NCBI RefSeq assembly: GCF_018069625.1
Contig: NZ_CP072941.1
Span: 9,672,001 to 9,736,000, forward strand
DNA from: Streptomyces yatensis
GTDB taxonomy: Bacteria > Actinomycetota > Actinomycetes > Streptomycetales > Streptomycetaceae
Direction: 5' to 3'
Length of the DNA stretch: 64,000 bases
A model generated the notes under the pieces. The model was not told the DNA's origin, ran no database searches, and was given only the letters and a program-made list of their open reading frames with translations. A program made the position numbers and the translations under genes. This document shows, one piece after another, positions 8,149 through 16,773 of the stretch; the stretch's first letter is position 1, and each line of letters opens with the position of its first letter.

Positions 8149-9708
8149 GGCCGGGCTGGCGGCCTCCTCCTCGGCCTGGTGCGGCTGGGCCACCGGCCCG
8201 GACCGGCCCCGCAGCGGAACCTCCTGGACGCACAGCGCGGCGACGAAGGCCACGGTGCAGACGACGGCCGCGGTCAGGAAGATCTGCTGGGTGCCGGTGG
8301 CGACCGCGTGGAGATAGCCGTCCCTGGCGGACCGCGGCAGCCGTGCCAGCGCCGCAGCATCCGGCCGGGCCTCGCCCGTCTCGGCACCGGCCGGTGCGTG
8401 GCCCTGGACGGCGCTGGTGAAGAGCGAACCGAAGACCGCGACGCCCAGCGAGCCGCCGATGGTGCGGAACAGAGTCACCGACGCGGAGGCGGCCCCCATG
8501 TCGCGCATCTCCACACTGTTCTGCGCGATCGTGGTGACCATCTGCATCTGGCAGCCCATGCCCATGCCCACCAGGGCCATGAAGCATCCGGTGGCGGTGC
8601 GGGAGGTCGTGGTGTCCATGGTGGCCAGCAGGAACAGGCCGACGGCCATGCAGACGGTGCCGACCATGGGGAAGATCTTGTACCGGCCGGTGGCGGACAT
8701 GACCTTGCCTCCGACCTGGGACATGATCACCACCGGGATCATCAGGGGAAGCAGCAGCAGCCCGGAGCGGGAGGCGGAGACGCCCTGGACGGTCTGCTGG
8801 TACAGCGGCAGATACAGCGAGCAGCCGAACATGACCACCCCGCCCACCAGGATCAGCGAGGACGCCAGGGCGAAGTTGCGGTGTCCGGTGAAGATGCGCA
8901 GCGGCATGAGCGGTTCGGCCGCGCGCCGCTGCCGGGCCACGAAGGCGGCCACACCCACCGCGGCCAGGGCGAACAGCCCCAGGATCTGCCATGAGGCCCA
9001 TGGATAGGTGGAACCGGCCCAGGTGGCGGCCAGCGTGAGGGCGCAGACGGTGGCCGTCATCAAGGTGATGCCCGGCCAGTCGATACGGGCCCTGGCGCGG
9101 GTGGCGGGCAGCCGCAGCATCAGCTGGCACCAGACCAGGGTGAGGATCCCGAGCGGCAGATTGATGAAGAACGCCCAGCGCCAGCCCAGATGGCCGGTGA
9201 CGAAGCCGCCGAGCAACGGGCCGCCGATGGTGCCGATGGCCATGATGGAGGCGGTCATGCCCTGGTAGCGGCCCCGCTCCCGGGGCGGGGCCAGCGAGGC
9301 GATCAGCGCGAACGCACCGGCACCGATCCCGCCCGCGCCCAGGCCCTGCAGCGCCCGGAAGGCGATCAGCTGGGTCATCGAATGGGCCGCGCCGGTCAGC
9401 GCCGAGCCGAGCACGAAGACCACGACGGCGATCAGATACATGTGCTTGCGGCCGTACAGATCGCCGAACTTGCCCCAGACGGGGGTGGAGGCGGCCGTCG
9501 CCAGGGTGTAAGCGGTCACCACCCAGGAGATGTGTTCCAGGCCGCCGAGATCGCCGACCACCGTCGGCATCGCGGTGCCGACGATCGTGGAGTCGAGCAT
9601 CGACAGCAGCATCGCGAGCAGCACACCGAGCAGGGCCAGACGGACGCTCTTCGGGGTGGTCTCCGGCGGGGCGGGACTGCCGGACGGCGGTGCGTCGGAT
9701 ACGGACAT
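8140..9708 (-). CDS. DHA2-family MFS drug exporter (EmrB/QacA type)
   Basis: 522 residues with about 14 hydrophobic segments, the length and count of DHA2 (14-helix) proton-driven multidrug exporters. Helix 1 contains MLDSTIVGTAMPTV (motif D1), the helix 2-3 loop GKFGDLYGRKHMYL (motif A), followed by ALQGLGAGGIGAGAFALIA. The C-terminus is a hydrophilic tail rich in Glu and Ala. The start is ATG ending at 9708, with GGAAG 9-13 bases before it. It converges on the bacteriocin export genes with a 20-base gap and does not share their transcript, so a role in self-protection from the peptide is possible but unsupported. The substrate is unknown. Confidence 0.88.
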   Translation of the reverse strand: MSVSDAPPSGSPAPPETTPKSVRLALLGVLLAMLLSMLDSTIVGTAMPTVVGDLGGLEHISWVVTAYTLATAASTPVWGKFGDLYGRKHMYLIAVVVFVLGSALTGAAHSMTQLIAFRALQGLGAGGIGAGAFALIASLAPPRERGRYQGMTASIMAIGTIGGPLLGGFVTGHLGWRWAFFINLPLGILTLVWCQLMLRLPATRARARIDWPGITLMTATVCALTLAATWAGSTYPWASWQILGLFALAAVGVAAFVARQRRAAEPLMPLRIFTGHRNFALASSLILVGGVVMFGCSLYLPLYQQTVQGVSASRSGLLLLPLMIPVVIMSQVGGKVMSATGRYKIFPMVGTVCMAVGLFLLATMDTTTSRTATGCFMALVGMGMGCQMQMVTTIAQNSVEMRDMGAASASVTLFRTIGGSLGVAVFGSLFTSAVQGHAPAGAETGEARPDAAALARLPRSARDGYLHAVATGTQQIFLTAAVVCTVAFVAALCVQEVPLRGRSGPVAQPHQAEEEAASPAAP

Positions 9709-9934
9709 GGCTGATCACTTCCTTCTCAACGCGCTCGGCGCGGTGGTGCTCAGGCGGCCCCGATCAGAAGAGCACACCGGACAAAAATCCCCGAAGCCCT
9801 GCGCGAGCACACGCTGCGGATGCACTCCGACGGCGAGCACGACCCCCGGATGCCACGGTTCGGATTGCGGAGTTCGCTCAAGTTTCCCGGCGGATGCCCT
9901 GTGCGGTGGCGCATCGGCACTAGCGTCGGTCGCT

Positions 9935-11626
9935 ATGCGGTGGGCGGGCGTGATCGACAGCGTGACCAGGACCGTCGGCGGGCCGAAGGGCCGGTGGGCG
10001 GCGGGGCCGGGGCGGCATCGGCGGTGGCTGGTGGTGGCCGCCGTCGTGGCGCTCCTCGCCCAGATGGCGGTCGCGATGGTCACCACGGCGGTGAAGCAGA
10101 CACCGACCATCGACGAGCCCGTGTACGTCGGCACGGCGGTGGACTCCCTGCATCACCACCGGGTGCGCTACAACCCCGAGCATCCACCGCTGGGCAAGCT
10201 CATCATCGCGGCGGGGGCGGCCCTCGCCCGGCCGCACCTGGACGCCGACTTCACCGGTGACCAGACGGCGCTCGGACGGCAGGTGCTCTACGCGTCGGGC
10301 AACGACCCCTGGCGGCTGATGCTGTGCGCACGGCTGCCGATGATCGCGCTGACGCTGCTGTTCGGGCTGGTGGTGTTCGCGTTCGCCCGTGAGCTGACCG
10401 GACCCGTGGGCGGGGCGGTGGCGCTCGCCCTGTACGCCTTCTCGCCGGACATCATCGCGCACGGTTCCCTCGCCACGCTCGACGTACCGGCGGCCGGCTT
10501 TCTGCTGACGTCGGTCTGGCTGCTGTGGCGGGCCCGGCGGCGGCCACGGCGGTATCTTCCGCTCGCGGGGGTGGCGCTCGGCGCGGCCCTGGCCACGAAG
10601 ATGAGCATGCTGGCGGCCGTTCCGGTGCTGCTTCTCCTGGCCGTGCTCTCGGTCTGGTGCGCCCGCCGTCCGCACGACCGCACCCCGCGCGGCCATGCGC
10701 GGTCCCTCGGGATCGGGGTGGCGGCGGCGATGGCCGTGGCGCTGATCGCGGTGGCCGTGGTGTGGGCCGTCTACTTCCTGGTCGACCCCCGGCTGCGCTG
10801 GACGCCCACCGGGCCCGTGCCGGTCGTCCACGGGCTGCGCGGGCTCGCCGTCGACCTGCTGCCGCTCCCGGAGGCGTACCGCGACGGGATGCGTGTCCAG
10901 TTCGGCTTCGAGCACGACACCTGGCATGGCTTTCTGCTCGGCCGCCGCTACCTCGGGTCGCTCTGGTACTACCTGCCCGTCGCGTTGCTGGTGAAGACGC
11001 CCCTGGGCATGCTCGCGCTCTGGGCGGCCGGGACCGCCGTGCTGCCGGTGGTGCCCCGGCTGCGGCCCGCCGCGCCGTATGTGCTGATCCCCGCGGCCGT
11101 GCTGCTGCTCGCCGCCCTGGACGGGGCCCGCAACCTCGGGGTGCGGTACGCCATCTTCCTGCCGATGTTCCTTGCGGTGGCGGCGGCCGGGCTGATGGCC
11201 GTGCGGCGGCGCTGGGCGTACGGGGCCACGCTGGCGCTGGTCCTGTTCGTCGCGGTCAGCTCGCTGCGGACGTATCCGTACTATCTGCCGTACTCCAACG
11301 AGGCATTCGGCGGCCCGTCCCGGACCCATCTGCGGCTGCATGACTCGAACGTCGACTGGGGGCAGGACCTGGGGCGGCTGGCCGACCGCCTCCGGGAGCG
11401 ATACCGGGGCGAGCGGATCTGGCTCGTCTACAAGGGCGCCGGTGTGCCGTCCGCCTACGGCATCCACGCGTCCGACCCGCGCCGGGCCCGCCCGGAGGAG
11501 GTGCGCGGGCTGCTGGTGGTCTCGGACTCCTCGATCGCCCAGGCCACCGGCCGGCTGGCGGCACTGATCGACGGCAGCGAGCCGATCGACGAGGTCGGCC
11601 ACTCGATCACCCTCTACCGCCGCTGA
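9935..11626 (+). CDS. Membrane glycosyltransferase, GT39/PMT-like
   Basis: 563 residues and many membrane helices. The N-terminal half has the mannosyltransferase-type motif TPTIDEPVYVG near residue 60, with the acidic Asp-Glu pair expected in the first extracytoplasmic loop of GT-C enzymes, followed by YNPEHPPLGKLIIA, the hallmark of the protein O-mannosyltransferase (GT39) and ArnT-like superfamily. A small C-terminal soluble part contains SNVDWGQDLGRLADRL, also common in this superfamily. Such enzymes take a sugar from a polyprenyl-phosphate donor and transfer it outside the membrane. The start ATG 9935 (MRWAGVIDS) was chosen over the longer open frame because the upstream part lacks coding bias. 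Acceptor and sugar are not predictable; it stands alone. Confidence 0.8.
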   Translation: MRWAGVIDSVTRTVGGPKGRWAAGPGRHRRWLVVAAVVALLAQMAVAMVTTAVKQTPTIDEPVYVGTAVDSLHHHRVRYNPEHPPLGKLIIAAGAALARPHLDADFTGDQTALGRQVLYASGNDPWRLMLCARLPMIALTLLFGLVVFAFARELTGPVGGAVALALYAFSPDIIAHGSLATLDVPAAGFLLTSVWLLWRARRRPRRYLPLAGVALGAALATKMSMLAAVPVLLLLAVLSVWCARRPHDRTPRGHARSLGIGVAAAMAVALIAVAVVWAVYFLVDPRLRWTPTGPVPVVHGLRGLAVDLLPLPEAYRDGMRVQFGFEHDTWHGFLLGRRYLGSLWYYLPVALLVKTPLGMLALWAAGTAVLPVVPRLRPAAPYVLIPAAVLLLAALDGARNLGVRYAIFLPMFLAVAAAGLMAVRRRWAYGATLALVLFVAVSSLRTYPYYLPYSNEAFGGPSRTHLRLHDSNVDWGQDLGRLADRLRERYRGERIWLVYKGAGVPSAYGIHASDPRRARPEEVRGLLVVSDSSIAQATGRLAALIDGSEPIDEVGHSITLYRR

Positions 11627-11977
11627 CCACCACCGCCGCCATGTCATGACATCTCTCACACTGGGCGCCGTCGTAAAGGGGGCGTAGTGGCGCATAGCGA
11701 CTAGCCGACATAGTGGTTTTATCTTCTCTGTCGGAAATGGCCGCTTCCGCGCCCTGTCGATCCCCGGTGTTCCGGGCCGGTCGTCCACTCGCCTGGTTGC
11801 CGGGACTTCTGATGGGGCGTCGGGCGTCCAGGGCGCTCCCCGGAACCGGCTCAGCATGTCTCGCCGCTGATCGCAAGCGCCGTCCTCGCTACGAACCCTT
11901 GTAGTACGAACACGTGTGTTGCCCCGCGTGGCGACGGCTCCAAGAATGACGGGCCTCCCCCCAGTGTGAGGTCACGT
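11627..11977. other. Intergenic region, probable promoter of the CAP-domain gene
   Basis: 351 bases without a convincing gene; the short open frames have no family features. It is less GC-rich than its surroundings. Two direct copies of TACGAAC (11890-11896 and 11905-11911) lie 15 bases apart, the second running into a palindromic ACACGTGT (11910-11917), about 65-85 bases before the CAP start. These are candidate regulatory elements only. Confidence 0.45.
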
Positions 11978-12493
11978 ATGAGCAAGCACCGCAACAGCAC
12001 GACGCACCGCAAGATAGCCATCGCCGCCCTCGCCGTGGCCGCGGTGGGCATTCCCTCGGCCGCGATGGCACAGTCCGCCACCGCGGGCTCCCCCTCCGCC
12101 GCCACTTCCGCGGCCGCCACCGACCAGCAGGAAGTGGTGGATCTCGTCAACAGCGAGCGCAGCAAGGCCGGTTGTAAGCCGCTGACCGTGAACGAGAAGC
12201 TGACCAAGGCCGCCCAGGACCACAGCGAGGACATGGCGGCCCACAGCAATATGTCGCACACCGGCTCCGACGGATCCTCCCCGGGCGACCGGATCGAGCG
12301 CGCGGGCTACTCCTGGAGCACCTACGGCGAGAACGTGGCCTACGGCTACGAGTCGCCCAAGAGCGTCATGGAGGGCTGGATGTCCAGCCCGGGCCACAAG
12401 GCCAACATCCTGAACTGCGACTTCAAGGAGATCGGCGTCGGCGTGGCGCAGCCCGGCCACTACTGGACGCAGGACTTCGGCGCCGCCCGGTAG
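11978..12493 (+). CDS. Secreted CAP-domain (SCP/PR-1-like) protein
   Basis: 171 residues. A Sec signal peptide (basic start, hydrophobic IAIAALAVAAVGIPSAAMA) is probably cleaved after AMA near residue 31. After a short Ala/Ser/Thr linker the CAP domain follows: VVDLVNSERSKAGCKPL, MAAHSNMSHTG, GENVAYGYESPKSVMEGWMSSPGHKANIL. These contain the usual His and Glu residues of the CAP cleft. The mature part has two cysteines (KAGC and LNC), likely a disulfide. Streptomyces secrete many such proteins; biochemical roles are generally unknown (proteolysis, lipid or ligand binding proposed for other members). The start ATG 11978 has TGAGG 7 bases upstream. Its stop is one base from the end of the convergent TetR gene. 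Confidence 0.88.
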   Translation: MSKHRNSTTHRKIAIAALAVAAVGIPSAAMAQSATAGSPSAATSAAATDQQEVVDLVNSERSKAGCKPLTVNEKLTKAAQDHSEDMAAHSNMSHTGSDGSSPGDRIERAGYSWSTYGENVAYGYESPKSVMEGWMSSPGHKANILNCDFKEIGVGVAQPGHYWTQDFGAAR

Positions 12494-12494
12494 T

Positions 12495-13178
12495 TCATCC
12501 CTCCCGAGCCGGGTACAGCCGGCCCAGTCCCGGTGCCGCCGGTGGCGGCAGGGGGCGGGCCGGCTCGGCCCGCTCGGCCTCGAAGGACCGCAGGAGGTGC
12601 GCCACCAGCCGCCGGGACGCGGCCGGCGCGGTCGCCGCGTCGCCGATGACACCTCGGTTGGCCAGGAAGACGAGGGTCAGATCGGACACGTCGAAGTCCT
12701 GGCGCAGCCGTCCCGCGGCCTTGGCGCGCCGGACCACCTCGGCGAAGCCGTCCTCGATGCGCAGCCGCTCCCGCTCGAAGCCGGCCGCGTCGGGGAACGA
12801 CGCCAGGAACGCCTCGTTGAACTCCCGGTCGTGTGCCTGCGAGGCACACACCGACTCGATGGTCCGGCGGAAGCCCCGCCACGCGTCCTCGTCGGCCAGG
12901 GCGTCGTCGACGATCGCCGAACAGGCGGCGAACTCATCGCAGAACACCGCCGTGATCAGCGCCTCGCGGGTGGGGAAGCGCCGGTAGAGCGTGGCCACCG
13001 CGACTCCGGCATGTCGGGCGATGGTGGCCATCGGCGCATCGATCCCGCGCGAGACGAACAGCGCCCGGGCCGTCTGGAGGATGCGCAGGCGGTTGGACTC
13101 CGCGTCGGACCGCAACGCTGAGCTCTGGACGTCCGGATCCCCGGTGGCGGGCGCTATGTGAGAGACGCGGGAAGGCAT
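12495..13178 (-). CDS. TetR/AcrR-family transcriptional repressor
   Basis: 227 residues. The N-terminal helix-turn-helix spans about residues 30-75 (RILQTARALFVSRGIDAPMATIARHAGVAVATLYRRFPTREALI), the standard TetR DNA-binding domain. The remaining ~150 residues form the ligand-binding and dimerisation helices. Its start is 90 bases from the divergent oxidoreductase gene at 13269, the classic arrangement for a repressor and its target, so it probably controls that gene and itself. No ribosome site precedes the ATG; instead TAATGT lies 8-13 bases upstream, suggesting leaderless mRNA. The ligand is unknown. Confidence 0.88.
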   Translation of the reverse strand: MPSRVSHIAPATGDPDVQSSALRSDAESNRLRILQTARALFVSRGIDAPMATIARHAGVAVATLYRRFPTREALITAVFCDEFAACSAIVDDALADEDAWRGFRRTIESVCASQAHDREFNEAFLASFPDAAGFERERLRIEDGFAEVVRRAKAAGRLRQDFDVSDLTLVFLANRGVIGDAATAPAASRRLVAHLLRSFEAERAEPARPLPPPAAPGLGRLYPAREG

Positions 13179-13268
13179 GTTTCTTACATTACGCCGACCC
13201 GGCGGTTCGACCCTTTGTGCGCATTAGCGTGGCGACCACCCCGATGTGCGAAAGGGACGATGAGGGCG

Positions 13269-14228
13269 ATGAGTGAGATGCGCGCGGCGCGGTACGACCG
13301 GTACGGACCTCCCGAGGTGCTGTACGAGGGCACACTGCCCAAGCCGGTGGCCGGTCCGCGGGAGGTGCTGGTGCGGGTGCACGCAACGAGCGTGAACGGT
13401 GGCGAGCTCTCGGGCCGGGCGGGCAAGGCGAAGCTGGTGACCGGGCGGAAGTTCCCCCAGGGCACCGGCGTCGACATCGCCGGGGAGATCGCCGAGGTGG
13501 GCTCCGACGTGCGCCATCTCGCGGTGGGCGACCGAGTGTGGGGGGCGATGCGGCACCTGACGTTCGGGGCGGCCGCCGAGTACGTGGCCGTCCGGCCCCG
13601 TCAGCTCTCCTTCGCCCCCGACGGCATCGAGCTGGTCCGGGCCGCGGCCCTGCCCGCCGTCGGCACCACGGCCATCACGGCGCTGCGCGACAAGATCGGT
13701 CTGCGGAGCGGCGAGCGGCTGCTGGTGCGTGGCGCGGCCGGTGGTGTGGGCAGCGTCGCCGTGCAGCTCGGACACGCGCTCGGCGCGCATGTCACCGCGC
13801 TCGCCGGGGCGAAGGCGCTCGATCTCGTCCGGAAATTCGGAGCCGATGAGGCGCATGACTACCGGACCACCGGCCCGGCCGACCTCGGGCCCTTCGACGC
13901 CGTGCTGGACACGGTGGGCACCGAGCTTCGCGCCTACCGCGGACTGCTGTCGCCCGTTGGGCGCATGGTGGCCATCGCCTACGACACCGACCGCCCGCTG
14001 TCCTCGGTGGGCGCCGTTCTCCTGTCCACCGTGCACGGCTCACGGCGGGTGCGGGCCTTTTCCGGCAATCCGCTGCACCAGCTCTTCGCGGACCTTGCCG
14101 CGTATGTGGAGAAGGGGGCGATCCGGCCGGTCATCGACACCGTCCATCCGCTCTCCGGCGTGGCAGAGGCCCACCGCGCCATGGAAGCCGGCGGTGTCCG
14201 CGGCAAACACGTCATCCAGGTGGTGTGA
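13269..14228 (+). CDS. NAD(P)-dependent alcohol dehydrogenase / quinone oxidoreductase-like (MDR family)
   Basis: 319 residues, a zinc-free medium-chain reductase. The N-terminal GroES-like domain has AARYDRYGPPEVLYEG and GTGVDIAGEIAEVGSDV. The Rossmann domain contains LLVRGAAGGVGSVAVQLGHALGA, the nucleotide-binding AAxGGVG motif seen in quinone oxidoreductases, and no structural-zinc cysteines. The C-terminus has HPLSGVAEAHRAMEAGGVRGKHV, typical of these enzymes. Likely a cytosolic NADPH-dependent reductase of quinones or enones. Three in-frame ATGs (13260, 13269, 13278) compete; I use 13269, with AAGGGA 11 bases and GAGGG 2 bases upstream, but the others remain possible. Divergent from the TetR gene at 12495-13178, which probably regulates it; a strong terminator follows. 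Confidence 0.85.
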   Translation: MSEMRAARYDRYGPPEVLYEGTLPKPVAGPREVLVRVHATSVNGGELSGRAGKAKLVTGRKFPQGTGVDIAGEIAEVGSDVRHLAVGDRVWGAMRHLTFGAAAEYVAVRPRQLSFAPDGIELVRAAALPAVGTTAITALRDKIGLRSGERLLVRGAAGGVGSVAVQLGHALGAHVTALAGAKALDLVRKFGADEAHDYRTTGPADLGPFDAVLDTVGTELRAYRGLLSPVGRMVAIAYDTDRPLSSVGAVLLSTVHGSRRVRAFSGNPLHQLFADLAAYVEKGAIRPVIDTVHPLSGVAEAHRAMEAGGVRGKHVIQVV

Positions 14229-14241
14229 GGGCCATAAAAAC

Positions 14242-14281
14242 AGAGAAACGCCCCGGCTGCCTTGACGGCCGGGGCGTTTCT
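14242..14281 (+). terminator. Strong intrinsic terminator
   Basis: A perfect 15-bp stem: GAGAAACGCCCCGGC (14242-14256) pairs with GCCGGGGCGTTTCTC (14267-14281), loop of 10 bases. The left arm is preceded by AAAAAC and the right arm has TTT. It starts 13 bases after the oxidoreductase stop and insulates the helicase-like gene downstream. Confidence 0.9.
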
Positions 14282-14304
14282 CAGCGTATATTGGGGATTT
14301 CCAT

Positions 14305-14323
14305 GTGCCAATGAATTCATGGC
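14305..14323. promoter_or_regulatory. Imperfect palindrome upstream of the HelR-like gene
   Basis: TGCC-A-ATGAATTCAT-GGCA: a perfect 10-bp palindrome (14310-14319) flanked by inverted TGCC/GGCA arms with one extra base. It lies 45-63 bases before the TTG start in an unusually AT-rich patch, where a promoter or operator is expected. It does not resemble the rifamycin-associated element as I know it. Confidence 0.45.
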
Positions 14324-14367
14324 ATAGGGAAACCTGATGAAGTCATCGTATCCCGGCGGGAGTCGAA

Positions 14368-16623
14368 TTGTCAAACGAGGAATGGGACCGTGAGCAAGAA
14401 TTCCTGGATCTGCTCAACGGGCGCCTCGCCGAGCTCAGGGCACGAGCCGAGGAGTCGGTGACCGAAGCGCTGTCCCTGGAGGGCACCACCTTCCAGGCTC
14501 GGCTGGAGCGCGATGTGCTGGTGGCCGAGCGGTCCGGACTGCTCGCCGCGTTCGAGGCGGGGGAGCGGGGGCTGTGCTTCGGCCGGCTGATGTTCCGCGA
14601 CGGCCGTGACCACCACATCGGCCGCATCGGCATCCGGCGCGATGACGAGGACCGCACCCCGCTGGTCATCGACTGGCGGGCCGATGTGGCACGTCCGTTC
14701 TACCTCGCCACCGGGCACACCCCCATGGGTTTGCGCCGCAGGCGCCACATCACCACGGAAGGCCCCAAGGTCACCGGGTTGCACGACGAGATCCTGGATC
14801 TCGCGGACACCATACGGACCGGGCATGAGGGGTCCGACGCGGACGCCGTACTGCTCGCCGCGCTCGATGCCGCGCGCACCGGCCGGATGCACGACATCGT
14901 GCAGACCATCCAGGCCGAACAGGACCAGATCATCCGCGCCCCGCACCACGGCGTCCATGTCGTCGAGGGCGGCCCCGGCACCGGGAAGACCGTCGTCGCG
15001 CTGCACCGCGCCGCCTATCTGCTCTACGCGCAGCGGGAGTTGCTGGCCCGTCGCGCGGTGCTGATCGTCGGGCCCAACCCGGCGTTCCTCGGCTACATCG
15101 GTGAGGTGCTGCCCTCGCTCGGCGAGACCGGCGTGCTCCTCGCCACGCTCGGTGAGCTCTTCCCCGGGGTGACGGCCACCGGCACCGACACCCCCGAGGC
15201 CGCCGAGGTCAAGGGCCGCGCGGAGATGGCGGATGTCCTGGCCCGCTTCGTACGGGACCGGCAGACACTGCCCGAGCCCGCGATCGTGATCGAGCACGAC
15301 GACGGCGAGCTGGTGCTGGACCGGGACATCGCGTCCGAGGCCGGCCACAAGGCCCGGGAGACCGGGCTGCCGCACAACCTGGCCCGTCCGCACTTCGCCT
15401 TCCGGATCATCGACGACCTCACCGATCAGCTCGTCGACCGGATCGGCGCGGACCCCTACGGCGGGCCCAACCTCCTCGGCGCGGACGACGTCGCCCAGCT
15501 CGGCAAGGCGATCGCGGTCAACCCCGAGGTGCACGCCGCCATCGAGCAACTGTGGCCGTCCCTCACCCCGCAGCGGCTCGTGGCCGACTTCCTCAGCGAC
15601 CCCGTCCACCTCTCCGACGCCGACGCCGCCGCGATCCGCCGCACCGACGGCGAGTGGACCCCCGCCGATGTCCCGCTGCTGGACGAGGCCGCCGAACTCC
15701 TAGGCCACGACGACTCGGCCGCCCGCGCCGCCGCGGAGGCCGAGCGCCAGGAGCGCATCGACTACGCACAGGGCGTGCTCGACCTCTCCTACGGCTCCCG
15801 CACCCTGGAGTTCGAGGACCGCGACGACGAGGAGTCGGAGGTGCTGGCCGCCCATGACCTCATCGACGCCGAACGGCTGGCGGACCGGTCCGAGGAGCGC
15901 GACCACCGCAGCGCCGCCGAACGTGCCGCCGCCGACCGCACCTGGGCCTTCGGCCACATCATCGTGGACGAGGCCCAGGAGCTGTCCGTGATGGCGTGGC
16001 GGCTGCTGATGCGGCGCAGCCCGACCCGTTCGATGACACTGGTCGGCGACCCGGCGCAGACCGCGGAACCGGGCGGCTGCGGCTCCTGGTCCTCGATCCT
16101 GGAGCCGTACGTGGGCGACCGCTGGGAGCACACCCGGCTCGGCGTCAACTACCGCACCCCCACCGAGATCATGGAGATCGCGGCGCGGGTGGCCCGCACC
16201 GTCGACCCCGACTTCCAGCCACCGCGCTCGGTCCGCGCCACGGGGGTGCGGCCCTGGGCGGAGCACACCGGCGATCTGCCCGGTGCGGTGGCCGCGGCCG
16301 TGGGGCGGGAGACCCGCACCGAGGGCCGTCTCGCGGTGATCGCCCCGAGGGACCGCCTTGACGCGCTGTCAGCCGCCCTCCCGGAGGCGTCCACAGGCCG
16401 GTCCCCGGACCTGACCAGCGCGGTGGTGCTGCTCGACCCCCGGCAGGCCAAGGGGCTGGAGTTCGACACGGTGATCGTGGCCGAGCCCGCGGAGTTCGGC
16501 ACCAGCGACCTCTATGTGGCGCTCACCCGGGCCACCCAGCGGCTGGGCGTGGTGCACACCGGGCCGCTGCCGGAGGGGCTGCGCGACCTGTCCGGCCTGT
16601 CCGACCGGGCGTCCTCGGTGTAG
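14368..16623 (+). CDS. HelD/HelR-type RNA polymerase motor ATPase (UvrD-like superfamily 1)
   Basis: 751 residues. An N-terminal coiled-coil arm (about 1-60, EEWDREQEFLDLLNGRLAEL) precedes a split helicase core: Walker A VVEGGPGTGKTVVALHRAAYLL near residue 200, Walker B HIIVDEAQELSVMAW, motif III VGDPAQTAEPGG, motif IV LGVNYRTPTEI and a C-terminal LDPRQAKGLEFDTVIV. This arrangement matches HelD-family ATPases that release stalled RNA polymerase from DNA; in some actinomycetes HelR also protects polymerase from rifamycins. An acidic stretch near residue 480 (EFEDRDDEESE) may correspond to a loop entering the polymerase channel (inference). The start is TTG with GGGAG 5 bases upstream; no in-frame ATG lies close by. 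It is monocistronic, with terminators on both sides. Confidence 0.85.
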   Translation: MSNEEWDREQEFLDLLNGRLAELRARAEESVTEALSLEGTTFQARLERDVLVAERSGLLAAFEAGERGLCFGRLMFRDGRDHHIGRIGIRRDDEDRTPLVIDWRADVARPFYLATGHTPMGLRRRRHITTEGPKVTGLHDEILDLADTIRTGHEGSDADAVLLAALDAARTGRMHDIVQTIQAEQDQIIRAPHHGVHVVEGGPGTGKTVVALHRAAYLLYAQRELLARRAVLIVGPNPAFLGYIGEVLPSLGETGVLLATLGELFPGVTATGTDTPEAAEVKGRAEMADVLARFVRDRQTLPEPAIVIEHDDGELVLDRDIASEAGHKARETGLPHNLARPHFAFRIIDDLTDQLVDRIGADPYGGPNLLGADDVAQLGKAIAVNPEVHAAIEQLWPSLTPQRLVADFLSDPVHLSDADAAAIRRTDGEWTPADVPLLDEAAELLGHDDSAARAAAEAERQERIDYAQGVLDLSYGSRTLEFEDRDDEESEVLAAHDLIDAERLADRSEERDHRSAAERAAADRTWAFGHIIVDEAQELSVMAWRLLMRRSPTRSMTLVGDPAQTAEPGGCGSWSSILEPYVGDRWEHTRLGVNYRTPTEIMEIAARVARTVDPDFQPPRSVRATGVRPWAEHTGDLPGAVAAAVGRETRTEGRLAVIAPRDRLDALSAALPEASTGRSPDLTSAVVLLDPRQAKGLEFDTVIVAEPAEFGTSDLYVALTRATQRLGVVHTGPLPEGLRDLSGLSDRASSV

Positions 16624-16636
16624 ACGCCCACGCTCC

Positions 16637-16679
16637 CCGCCGCGTTCGGGCGTTCCCGGTCACGGGAAGCGCGCGGCGG
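16637..16679. terminator. Nested hairpin between convergent genes
   Basis: Outer stem CCGCCGCG (16637-16644) with CGCGGCGG (16672-16679), enclosing a second hairpin TTCCCG (16653-16658) / CGGGAA (16663-16668) with a 4-base loop. It is 14 bases past the HelR-like stop and faces the convergent GH28-like gene, so it is a likely bidirectional terminator. Confidence 0.5.
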
Positions 16680-16773
16680 CGGACGACTACACCCCCCATG
16701 GCAACCCCGCCGAGCAGGTGCTGCGCCGCTGGTGGCGGGGGCGACCGGGGGGGGTGTGGTCAACTGCCGTCCG

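Noticed and set aside
5123..9718. 1531-codon open frame on the minus strand
   Set aside because: Shadow of the ABC protein gene and a frame-shifted reading of the MFS gene; no recognisable domain.
9530..9934. N-terminal extension of the membrane glycosyltransferase from 9530
   Set aside because: It overlaps the divergent MFS gene and has no coding bias; MRWAGVIDS at 9935 gives a normal membrane protein start.
13200..13222. GGTTCGACC-like string suggesting a tRNA T-loop
   Set aside because: No acceptor stem, anticodon arm or CCA-like end can be folded around it; it is part of the divergent promoter region.
13211..13256. CCCTTT...AAAGGG inverted repeat between the TetR gene and the oxidoreductase gene
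   Set aside because: Only six bases per arm with a 34-base gap, and the right arm coincides with the ribosome site, so it is probably chance.
14282..14367. Rifamycin-associated element upstream of the HelR-like gene
   Set aside because: I looked for the GC-rich palindrome known from rifamycin-inducible genes and did not find it; the palindrome present is AT-centred and different.
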